Assembly: GCA_001556025.1 (NCBI GenBank)
Contig: LSIB01000006.1
Location: forward strand, 103,466-167,465
Source: Rhizobiales bacterium CCH3-A5
Lineage (GTDB): Bacteria; Pseudomonadota; Alphaproteobacteria; Rhizobiales; Beijerinckiaceae
DNA length: 64,000 bases
Reading direction: 5' to 3'
Below the pieces are notes generated by a model, which was given only the letters and a program-made list of their open reading frames with translations, was not told the origin of the DNA and made no database searches. Shown here one piece after another: positions 57,043-64,000 of the stretch (its first letter is position 1; the number at the start of each line of letters is the position of its first letter). Made by a program: the position numbers and the translations under genes.

Positions 57043-57918
57043 TCAGGCGCCGAGATCGCGCGCGACCTGCAGCAGGTACTGGCCGTAATCGCCCTTCTTC
57101 AGTTTCTCGCCGAGCGCGACCAGCGCAGCGGGAGCGATCCAGCCCTGTCGCGCCGCGATCTCCTCGGGACAAGCGACGCGCAGGCCCTGTCGCGCCTCGA
57201 GCGTGCGGACGAACTCGGCGGCTTCCAGCAGGCTGTCGGGCGTGCCGGTGTCGAGCCAGGCAAAGCCGCGCCCCATGGTCTCGACCGACAATTCGCCGCG
57301 TTCGAGATAGACGCGGTTTACGTCGGTGATCTCGAGTTCGCCGCGCGGCGAGGGCTTGAGGTTGGCTGCGATATCGACGACCTGCGCGTCGTAAAAGTAA
57401 AGCCCCGTCACCGCCCAGTTGGATTTGGGAACCTTGGGCTTTTCCTCGATCGAGACCGCCTTGCCGGACTTGTCGAAGGCGACGACGCCGTAACGCTCGG
57501 GATCGCGCACATGATAGGCGAAGACGCTGGCTCCCTTCGGCCGGCTGGCCGCCGCCTGCATCATGTCCGGCAGGGTGTGGCCGTAGAACAGGTTGTCGCC
57601 GAGGATCAGCACCGAGGGCTCGCCCGCGACGAACTCGGCTCCGATGATGTAGGCCTGCGCCAGCCCGCCGGGATTGGGCTGCTCGGCATAGGCCAGAGTC
57701 ATGCCCCAGTCCGAGCCGTCGCCGAGCAGGCGCCTGAAATTCGGCAGGTCCGTCGGCGTCGAAATGATCAGCACCTCGCGGATGCCCGCCAGCATCAGCG
57801 TCGAGAGCGGGTAGTAGATCATCGGCTTGTCGTAGACCGGCAGCAATTGCTTCGACATCGCCAGCGTCATGGGATGCAGCCGCGTGCCGGAGCCGCCGGC
57901 CAGGATGATGCCCTTCAT
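57043..57918 (-). CDS. rfbA: Glucose-1-phosphate thymidylyltransferase
   Basis: 291 residues. [20 protein letters not shown] at the start, [40 protein letters not shown] and [20 protein letters not shown] are RmlA signatures. Makes dTDP-glucose from dTTP and glucose 1-phosphate, the first step of dTDP-L-rhamnose synthesis. Six nt downstream of rfbD. All four rhamnose genes are contiguous in the order B-C-D-A. Confidence 0.97.
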   Translation of the reverse strand: MKGIILAGGSGTRLHPMTLAMSKQLLPVYDKPMIYYPLSTLMLAGIREVLIISTPTDLPNFRRLLGDGSDWGMTLAYAEQPNPGGLAQAYIIGAEFVAGEPSVLILGDNLFYGHTLPDMMQAAASRPKGASVFAYHVRDPERYGVVAFDKSGKAVSIEEKPKVPKSNWAVTGLYFYDAQVVDIAANLKPSPRGELEITDVNRVYLERGELSVETMGRGFAWLDTGTPDSLLEAAEFVRTLEARQGLRVACPEEIAARQGWIAPAALVALGEKLKKGDYGQYLLQVARDLGA

Positions 57919-57924
57919 CGTCGT

Positions 57925-58815
57925 CTATCCCGTCTGTTCGGTCAGGAGCCGTGTTACGCAAGCTCCGAGCGAGCCGCGCCATTGCGGCAGGCTCACGCCA
58001 TGAACCGCCGCCAGTTTCGTGCAATCCAGCCGGGAATTGGCCGGCCGCCGCGCTGGCGTCGGGTAATCGCTGGTCGCGATACGACCGACCGCGACGGGCT
58101 TTCCGCCAGCGGCCACCCGCTCCGCGAAGATCGCCTCGGCGACATCGGCCCAGACGGCCTCGCCTTGCGCGCTCATATGGAAGACGCCGCGAAGGGCGGG
58201 GTCCTGGCGCCGGGCGAGCAGGTTGTCCGACACGGCGAAGATCGCATCGGCGATATCCAGCGCATTGGTCGGGCAGCCGGCCTGGTCGGCGACGACGCCG
58301 ACCTTGTCGCGAATCTGCGCCAGATGAAGCATTGTCTTGACGAAATTCTTGCCGAAGGGGCTGTAGACCCAGGCCGTGCGCAGGATCGCGTGATCGCGGG
58401 TCGCCATCGCGACCGCATGTTCGCCGGCCAGCTTGCTCTCGCCATAGACCGAAATCGGGCCGACCGCATCGTCTTCGCGATAGGGCCGTTCGAGCGCGCC
58501 GTCGAAGACGTAGTCCGTCGAGATCTGGATCACCGGGACGCCGAGCCCTGCCGCCGCCGCCGCGACCCTGCCGGCGGCCTCGCCATTGATCCGCATCGCG
58601 AGGTCGCGTTCGCTCTCGGCGAGATCGACTGCCGTATAGGCGGCCGCGTTGACGACGATGTCGGGGCGCGCGGCCACGAGCGCCGGCGCGATTGTTTCAA
58701 GCCGTTCCAGATCGAGGCCCGGGCGGCCGAGCGGGCTGACGCTGGAGCCCGTCGGGACGCGCTCCAGCATGGCGAGGACGATCTGGCCGGCCTTCCCGGT
58801 GACGGCGATCCGCAT
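57925..58815 (-). CDS. rfbD: dTDP-4-dehydrorhamnose reductase
   Basis: 296 residues from ATG 58815. MRIAVTGKAGQIVLAMLE is the Gly-rich NADPH loop, slightly altered. VVNAAAYTAVDLAESERDLA, ISTDYVFDGALERPYREDD and catalytic Tyr-x3-Lys in ISVYGESKLAGE follow. Last step to dTDP-L-rhamnose. Starts 5 nt after the rfbC stop, so tightly coupled. The frame is open far upstream, but the conserved N-terminus fixes the start. Confidence 0.95.
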   Translation of the reverse strand: MRIAVTGKAGQIVLAMLERVPTGSSVSPLGRPGLDLERLETIAPALVAARPDIVVNAAAYTAVDLAESERDLAMRINGEAAGRVAAAAAGLGVPVIQISTDYVFDGALERPYREDDAVGPISVYGESKLAGEHAVAMATRDHAILRTAWVYSPFGKNFVKTMLHLAQIRDKVGVVADQAGCPTNALDIADAIFAVSDNLLARRQDPALRGVFHMSAQGEAVWADVAEAIFAERVAAGGKPVAVGRIATSDYPTPARRPANSRLDCTKLAAVHGVSLPQWRGSLGACVTRLLTEQTG

Positions 58816-58820
58816 GGCAC

Positions 58821-59378
58821 TCAGGCGAAATAGCGCGGCAGGTCGGCGAGGCGCGGATGCTTCCGGTCCTTGTCCGACAGCACGAGCTGGTAATGAGGGA
58901 TGCGCCAGTCGATGCCGAGCGCGGGATCGTCGAAGGCGAGTCCATGGTCGTTCTGCGGCCCATAGAGCGCGCTCACCTTGTAGAGCACCTCCGTATCGGG
59001 CTCCAGCGTGACGAAGCCATGGGCGAAGCCGACCGGAACGAGCAGTTGCCGCCAGTTCTCCGCCGAAAGCTCGACCGCGACATGCCGGCCGAAGCTCGGC
59101 GACCCGGCGCGGATATCGACGGCGACATCGAGGATGGCGCCCTTGACGACGCGCACCAGCTTGTCCTGCGCGAAGGGCGCGGACTGGAAATGCAGGCCGC
59201 GCAACGTGCCGACGGCCGCAGACAGCGAATGATTGTCCTGCACGAAGTCCAGCGCGATGCCGGCTCCCGCAAAACTTTCGCGGTTGTAGACCTCGGAGAA
59301 GAAGCCACGATGGTCGCCGAACTTCTTCGGCGAGATCAGCTTCACATCCGGGATCTCTGTGGCTTCGACACTCAGCAT
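58821..59378 (-). CDS. rfbC: dTDP-4-dehydrorhamnose 3,5-epimerase
   Basis: 185 residues from ATG 59378. Cupin fold with RmlC landmarks: GDHRGFFSEVYNRESFA, FVQDNHSLSAAVGTLRGLHF (active-site His), KLVRVVKGAILDVAVDIR, VGFAHGFVTLEPDTEVLYKV and the C-terminal NDHGLAFDDPALGIDWRI. Epimerises C3 and C5 of the 4-keto sugar. 32 nt after the rfbB stop. Confidence 0.96.
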   Translation of the reverse strand: MLSVEATEIPDVKLISPKKFGDHRGFFSEVYNRESFAGAGIALDFVQDNHSLSAAVGTLRGLHFQSAPFAQDKLVRVVKGAILDVAVDIRAGSPSFGRHVAVELSAENWRQLLVPVGFAHGFVTLEPDTEVLYKVSALYGPQNDHGLAFDDPALGIDWRIPHYQLVLSDKDRKHPRLADLPRYFA

Positions 59379-59410
59379 GGCTCTCGTCTCGATCCGGTTC
59401 GCCGCGCGTG

Positions 59411-60466
59411 TCAGGCCGCGCCGATACGCTCGCCGCGATAGGCACCAGACAGGATGTCGCCCCACCAGCCGGGATTGTCCAGATACCATTCGACGGTCCG
59501 CCGCAAGCCGGTCTCGAAGGTCTCCTTCGGCGTCCAGCCCAGGTCGCGGCCGATCTTGCCGGCGTCGATCGCATAACGCGCGTCATGGCCCGGCCGGTCG
59601 GTGACATAGGTGATCAGCCGCTCGCGCGGACCGGCAGGGTCCGGCCGCATCTCGTCGAGCAAAGCGCAGATGCCCTTGACCACGTCGATATTGGCCATCT
59701 CGTTGTGGCCGCCGATATTGTAGGTCGCGCCGACGACGCCCTTTTGCGCCACCGTCAGCAGGGCGTCGGCATGGTCGTCGACATAAAGCCAGTCGCGCAC
59801 ATTAAGCCCGTCGCCATAGACCGGCAGGGGCTTGCCCTCGAGTGCCTTGATGATCATCAGCGGGATCAGCTTCTCGGGGAAGTGGTACGGCCCGTAATTG
59901 TTCGAGCAATTCGTCATCAGCGTCGGCAGGCCATAGGTGTGGTGCCAGGCGCGCACGAGATGGTCCGAGGCCGCCTTCGAGGCCGAATAGGGCGAGTTCG
60001 GGTGATAGGCGGTGTCCTCGCGGAAGAAACCCTCGGGCCCGAGCGAGCCGAAGACCTCGTCGGTCGAGATGTGGTGGAAGCGGAAGGCGGTCTTGCGGGC
60101 CTCGTCGAGGCCGCGCCAGTGCCGCAGCGCCTCCTGCAGCAGCGCGAAAGTGCCGACGATGTTGGTCTGGATGAAGTCGGCGGGGCCGTCGATCGAACGG
60201 TCGACATGGCTCTCGGCGGCGAGATGCATGACGATGTCCGGGTCGAAATCGGCGAAGATCTGGCGCATCGCGTCGCCGTCGCCGATATCGGCCTGCTCGA
60301 AGCGGTAGCGGTTGCTGCCCGAGACCGGGGCGAGCGAGGCCAGATTGCCGGCATAGGTCAGCTTGTCGACGACGCAGACGTTATGCTCGGTCCCGCCGAT
60401 CAGCTTGCGGACAACAGCCGAGCCGATGAAGCCCGCGCCGCCGGTGACCAGGAATTTCAGTGACAC
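59411..60466 (-). CDS. rfbB: dTDP-glucose 4,6-dehydratase
   Basis: 351 residues. Extended [57 protein letters not shown] (catalytic Thr-Asp-Glu), [17 protein letters not shown] (Tyr-x3-Lys), [20 protein letters not shown]. Second step of dTDP-rhamnose synthesis, first gene of the rfbBCDA operon. About 200 nt separate it from ugd. Confidence 0.97.
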   Translation of the reverse strand: MSLKFLVTGGAGFIGSAVVRKLIGGTEHNVCVVDKLTYAGNLASLAPVSGSNRYRFEQADIGDGDAMRQIFADFDPDIVMHLAAESHVDRSIDGPADFIQTNIVGTFALLQEALRHWRGLDEARKTAFRFHHISTDEVFGSLGPEGFFREDTAYHPNSPYSASKAASDHLVRAWHHTYGLPTLMTNCSNNYGPYHFPEKLIPLMIIKALEGKPLPVYGDGLNVRDWLYVDDHADALLTVAQKGVVGATYNIGGHNEMANIDVVKGICALLDEMRPDPAGPRERLITYVTDRPGHDARYAIDAGKIGRDLGWTPKETFETGLRRTVEWYLDNPGWWGDILSGAYRGERIGAA

Positions 60467-60668
60467 GCCAAGGCGCTCCGGTTCGACAAGGCAGATGATG
60501 ATCCGTGGCTGGCGTCGAAGCAGCGACCCTGCCCTTTGTCAAGTTTTGTGCGGCCGACGCGGCGTCCAATGAGAGCCCGGTATGTCATCGCCATACACTG
60601 GCGAAACGATGGGCCATGCCGCACCGACGGGACTGGCCCGATGTCGGAGGCGCCGATGCGCGCCTCGA

Positions 60669-61973
60669 TCATTTGCGGCCGATCCCGTGATAGTCGAAGC
60701 CCAGCGCCTTCATCTCGGACGAGCGGTAGATGTTGCGCAAATCGACCACGACCGGGCTCTTCAACGCAGCCTTGATCCGCTTGAGATCAAGCGCCCGGAA
60801 GGCGTTCCACTCGGTGATGATGACGAGCGCGTCGGCCTGCTCGACGCAGGCATAGGCGCCTTCGGCGAAGACCACGCCGGGCAGCAGCGGCCGGGCCGGC
60901 TTCATGCTTTCGGGATCGTAGGCGACGACCTCCGCGCCGGCCTTCTGCAGCGCCGGCACGATGTCGAGCGAAGGCGCGTCGCGCATGTCGTCGGTGTTGG
61001 GCTTGAAAGCGAGGCCGAGCACCGCGATCCGCTTGCCGGCGACCGAGCCGCCGCAGGCCGCAACGATCTTCTCCGCCATGCGCTTCTTGCGGCTATCGTT
61101 GACGGCGACCACGGTCTCGATCAGCCGCGTCGGGGCCTGCGCCTCCTGCGCCGTCCGGACCAGAGCAAGCGTGTCCTTGGGGAAGCAGGAGCCGCCATAG
61201 CCCGGCCCCGCATGCAGGAATTTAGAGCCGATGCGGTTGTCGAGTCCGATGCCGCGCGCGACGTCCTGGACGTCGGCATCGACCTTCTCGCAGAGATCGG
61301 CCATCTCGTTGATGAAGGTGATCTTCATCGCCAGAAAGGCGTTGGCCGCGTATTTGATCAGCTCGGAGGTGCGCCGGTTGACGAAGAGCAGCGGCCCCTG
61401 GTTGATGTAGAGCGGCCGGTAGATCTCGGTCATGACCTTGCGGGCATGGTCGCTGTCGGTGCCGACGACGATGCGGTCGGGCCGCTTGAAATCGTCGATC
61501 GCAGCGCCTTCGCGCAGGAATTCCGGGTTCGAGACGACGGCGATGTTGGCGCCGGGCCTGACCTCGCCGATGATGCGCTCGACCTCGTCACCGGTTCCCA
61601 CCGGCACGGTCGATTTCGTCACCACCACGGCGCCCTCGGGCGCGAGCCCCGCGATCTCGCGCGCCGCCTCATAGACATAGGTCAGGTCGGCATGGCCGTC
61701 GCCGCGCCGCGTCGGCGTCCCCACCGCGATGAAGATGCTGTCGGCCCCGGCGGCCGCTTCGGCCAGGTCGGTGGTGAAGGACAGGCGGCCGGCCTTTATA
61801 TTGGCCTGCATCATCACGTCGAGGCCCGGCTCGAAGATCGGCACCTCGCCGGCCTTCAGCCGCGCGATCTTGGCGGGATCCTTATCGACGCAAACGACAT
61901 CATGCCCGAAATCGGCGAAACAGACACCGGACACTAGCCCGACATAGCCGGAGCCAACCATAACCAATCGCAT
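60669..61973 (-). CDS. ugd: UDP-glucose 6-dehydrogenase
   Basis: 434 residues. MRLVMVGSGYVGLVSGVCFA (NAD loop), VGTPTRRGDGHADLTYVYEA, KSTVPVGTGDEV, ELIKYAANAFLAMKITFINE. The catalytic Cys lies in GYGGSCFPKDTLAL. Oxidises UDP-glucose to UDP-glucuronate, which the epimerase at 51176 could convert onward to UDP-galacturonate. First gene of the minus-strand polysaccharide block as read from the right. Confidence 0.96.
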   Translation of the reverse strand: MRLVMVGSGYVGLVSGVCFADFGHDVVCVDKDPAKIARLKAGEVPIFEPGLDVMMQANIKAGRLSFTTDLAEAAAGADSIFIAVGTPTRRGDGHADLTYVYEAAREIAGLAPEGAVVVTKSTVPVGTGDEVERIIGEVRPGANIAVVSNPEFLREGAAIDDFKRPDRIVVGTDSDHARKVMTEIYRPLYINQGPLLFVNRRTSELIKYAANAFLAMKITFINEMADLCEKVDADVQDVARGIGLDNRIGSKFLHAGPGYGGSCFPKDTLALVRTAQEAQAPTRLIETVVAVNDSRKKRMAEKIVAACGGSVAGKRIAVLGLAFKPNTDDMRDAPSLDIVPALQKAGAEVVAYDPESMKPARPLLPGVVFAEGAYACVEQADALVIITEWNAFRALDLKRIKAALKSPVVVDLRNIYRSSEMKALGFDYHGIGRK

Positions 61974-62162
61974 AAGAGATCTCCCCTAGCGCCGCCGGAC
62001 TAGAGAGCCGGCCGGCACAACGCGGGCCTGTAGCATCCGTGCGACCTATAGCAAACCACCAAGCGTAGGAGCGGGCCAGCTATTACGGAATTCAGCAGCT
62101 TAGAGCTGGCTCGGCTTGTCTGAACAGTTTTCGGTCTGTCGTTAGGTGGATTTCGGCCCGTG

Positions 62163-62459
62163 TTATGCCGCGACCGGGATTGGCTGCAGCGCGTTGAAGT
62201 AGGCCTGATCGGGCGTCTGCCGTCCCAGGCTTTGGTGAGGTCTCCGGCCGTTGTAGAAGGCCAGATACCGGCCGATCGAGGCGCGCGCGTCGGACACACT
62301 GGCGTAGGCGCGCAGGTAGACTTCCTCATATTTCACCGATTTCCAGATGCGCTCGACGAAGACGTTGTCGCGCCAGGCGCCCTTGCCATCCATGCTGATC
62401 CTGATGCCCGCGCCGATCAGCAGGGCAGAGAACCCGCGGCTGGTGAACTGCGAGCCTTG
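62163..62459 (-). pseudogene. IS3-family transposase, 3' part cut off by IS110
   Basis: Minus-strand frame from CAAGGC at the junction reads QGSQFTSRGFSALLIGAGIR, ISMDGKGAWRDNVFVERIWK, SVKYEEVYLRAYASVSDARA, SIGRYLAFYNGRRPHQSLGR and ends IPVAA-stop. This is the C-terminal part of the rve integrase core, with the catalytic Glu in FVERIWKSVKYEE. The preceding half lies at 63841-64000. The outer IS end left of 62163 was not identified. Confidence 0.88.
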
Positions 62460-63840
62460 GACGCCCTTCTGTTTGTCAAGCAGCGATACGTGTGGCGTTG
62501 ATCTCCTTCTGGCGCTGCATGATGAGGGCGAAGACCTCGCGAGCCAGGTAGCGCTTGATAGCCCGTATGGCGTCGAGCTTGGAATGCCCCTCTGCGACGC
62601 GGCGAGCGACGTAATCCTTCGTCTTCTGGTCGGTACGCAATCTCCCGATGGCGATGATGTGCAAGGCGCTGTTGGCCGCGCGGTCGCCGCCACGGTTCAG
62701 GCGATGTCGGGCCGTCTTGCCGGAAGATGCGGGAACAGGGCTGACGCCGCAGAGGGCGGCGAAGCTGGCTTCTGATTGCATGCGGTCGGGATTGCCGCCG
62801 GCGGTGAGCAACAGCTGCGCGGCGCCGGTGTGACCGATCGAGTTGCGCGTCACGAGATTGGGCGCCAGCTCGTCGACGATGGCGGCGATCATGGTATCGA
62901 GGTCGGCGATCTCGTCGTGCAGTTCGAGATATCGCCGGGCAAGCGACTTGAGGGCTATCCGATAAGCAGCCTCGATCTCGCGGTAGCTCGTCAGATCAGG
63001 GCGCCATGCAGCCAGAGTCCGAACGAGCTGCATTCGGGTCATGTCGCGTAGCAGATCGCGCAGCCCATCTGGCGCCGCGACGATCGTGTTCTGGATCATC
63101 TGAAGCGCGATCCGTCGCGCCATCACGGCCGTCTTGCGGCAGGCGACGAGGACACGAAGCGCTTCGATCATTCCATCGCGGCTACGCGGCGTGACGGTTC
63201 GATTGCCTGCAAAGGCGGCGTGCGCGGCATTCTGCGCGTCGAGATCATCGTTCTTGCCACACTTCCAGCGATCTTGCCTATCGGGCGCCGTCACCTCCAG
63301 AACCGTCACACCGGCCTGCTGCATGAAGCGCAATAGACCGGCGCCATAGCTGCCGGTCGATTCAACGCCGATGCGCTGGAGGTCGCCAAAGGACCGCATC
63401 CAGGCGAGCATCTGTCGATACCCCTGCCGCGTGGTGGCGAACGATCGAGTCTCGAGAACGCGATCCCGTTCATCGACGACGGCTGCGACGTGCAGATCCT
63501 TGTGTGTGTCCACGCCTCCAACGATGGCGCAGACGTTGGCATCATCCTTCATGACCATGCTGCTCTCCCGGCTCGATCACCAAACGGCTCGCCAGGACCG
63601 GCTGCACGGACAGGACAGTAACGTGACCGGATGGTCAGGCCCTTCTCGGGTCACAGGCAACGGCGAGGCGAACCCTCTCCGCAAGGCTTTCCCGGGCGGC
63701 CGACAGGTCCGGGGAAAGACACTGGCGGGTCGATCGGAGCGCGGGTCAAACCGCACCGGGCGCCTCACGGCGCCAGCCTACCAAACGGTCGATCTGTGTT
63801 TGAGACAGGCCGCCCGGAAACTGGCTTCGATCTATTTACT
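62460..63840 (-). mobile_element. IS110-family insertion sequence, complete
   Basis: About 1381 bp bounded by the two halves of a split IS3 transposase gene. Left of it reads ...QGSQFTS; right of it reads ...PEIFNTD. The IS3 frame rejoins as NTD-QGSQ if this block is removed, which sets the ends to within one base. No terminal inverted repeats or clear target duplication, as usual for IS110. The 280 nt upstream of its transposase (63559-63840) hold no other gene. Confidence 0.85.
62476..63558 (-). CDS. IS110-family transposase
   Basis: 360 residues. The N-terminal RuvC-like DEDD domain starts GGVDTHKDLHVAAVVDE, with VESTGSYGAGLLRFMQQAG and CGKNDDLDAQNAAHAAFAG. The C-terminal transposase_20 domain has LLTAGGNPDRMQSEASFAAL, CGVSPVPASSGKTARHRLNR and GGDRAANSALHIIAIGRL with the conserved Ser. 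Full length and uninterrupted, so possibly active. Confidence 0.95.
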   Translation of the reverse strand: MVMKDDANVCAIVGGVDTHKDLHVAAVVDERDRVLETRSFATTRQGYRQMLAWMRSFGDLQRIGVESTGSYGAGLLRFMQQAGVTVLEVTAPDRQDRWKCGKNDDLDAQNAAHAAFAGNRTVTPRSRDGMIEALRVLVACRKTAVMARRIALQMIQNTIVAAPDGLRDLLRDMTRMQLVRTLAAWRPDLTSYREIEAAYRIALKSLARRYLELHDEIADLDTMIAAIVDELAPNLVTRNSIGHTGAAQLLLTAGGNPDRMQSEASFAALCGVSPVPASSGKTARHRLNRGGDRAANSALHIIAIGRLRTDQKTKDYVARRVAEGHSKLDAIRAIKRYLAREVFALIMQRQKEINATRIAA

Positions 63841-64000
63841 GTCCGTGTTGAAGATCTCCGGCTTGCCGAAGCACGCCATCGCCTCCTCGACGGCCTCGAT
63901 GCAGAAGGCGACGTCCATGGTGATCGAGAGCCGCCAGGCCAGGACCTTCTCGCCCTTGATGGCCGCCAGCGCGACCTTCGCCTTGAAAGCCGGGCTGTGG
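63841..64000 (-). pseudogene. IS3-family transposase, 5' part with internal deletion, runs off the window
   Basis: The minus-strand frame reads HSPAFKAKVALAAIKGEK, the start of an IS3 OrfA, directly joined to VLAWRLSITMDVAFCIEAVE and EAMACFGKPEIFNTD from the OrfB integrase core. The rest of OrfA and the first half of OrfB are missing, so the element had lost internal sequence in addition to the IS110 insertion. The OrfA start lies beyond base 64000. Confidence 0.82.

Overview
This 64 kb window is high-GC, densely packed bacterial chromosome. Gene content points to an alphaproteobacterium of the Hyphomicrobiales (Rhizobiales), probably Bosea-like. The markers are two sigma-32 paralogues, a hemC/hemD/mitofilin/hemY block, ftsEX beside an MJ0042 zinc-ribbon gene and hpt, a CarD/FdxA neighbourhood, a DUF2125 protein and a Mur-like Fur regulator beside a SitABCD metal importer. 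The organism call is inference from family knowledge; no rRNA is present.

Layout. 1-5 kb: end of a luciferase-like monooxygenase, a transglutaminase-like protein, then an extracytoplasmic (ECF) stress locus. That locus holds a sigma factor, an anti-sigma factor, a divergent subtilisin-like protease and a 62-residue exported acidic/Arg-Gly mini-protein. All three transcription units carry the same promoter pattern, GGAAT-N16-CGTT, so they look like one local regulon. 5-9 kb: a Mn/Fe-type ABC importer (four genes joined by ATGA overlaps) and its divergent Fur-family regulator, with TTTGCAA repeats between. 9-16 kb: M29 aminopeptidase, a Tat-exported intradiol-dioxygenase-like protein paired with a haem-b membrane protein, acetyl-CoA synthetase, a DUF2235 hydrolase and an EVE-domain protein. 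16-23 kb: gpsA and tsaD, divergent from hemC, a HemD-mitofilin fusion and a HemY-like protein. 23-40 kb: LysR/epimerase pair, rluD, rpoH1, DUF2125, ChaC-like protein, plsC, YdcF-like, ftsEX, hpt, a response regulator, fdxA, carD, a dienelactone hydrolase and rpoH2. 40-44 kb: ABC importer parts without an ATPase, plus a phosphodiesterase with the full GpdQ metal-ligand set, suggesting glycerophosphodiester uptake and cleavage.

A tRNA-Arg(ACG) at 44.4 kb is followed by a decayed mobile island (44.45-46.3 kb): serine-recombinase remnant, a toxin-antitoxin pair whose toxin is frameshifted, and a relaxase remnant. A tripartite tricarboxylate transporter operon with a divergent LysR follows (46.3-51.2 kb). 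From 51 to 62 kb all genes run on the minus strand and make sugar nucleotides for surface polysaccharide: UDP-glucuronate 4-epimerase-like, GDP-mannose (manC), dTDP-rhamnose (rfbBCDA), UDP-glucuronate (ugd) and a glycosyltransferase, with nadE among them. The right edge is an IS110 element inserted in an internally deleted IS3 element.

The strongest candidate for something undescribed is the ECF/subtilase/mini-protein circuit. Next come the Tat dioxygenase-like/haem-b pair and the HemD-mitofilin fusion.
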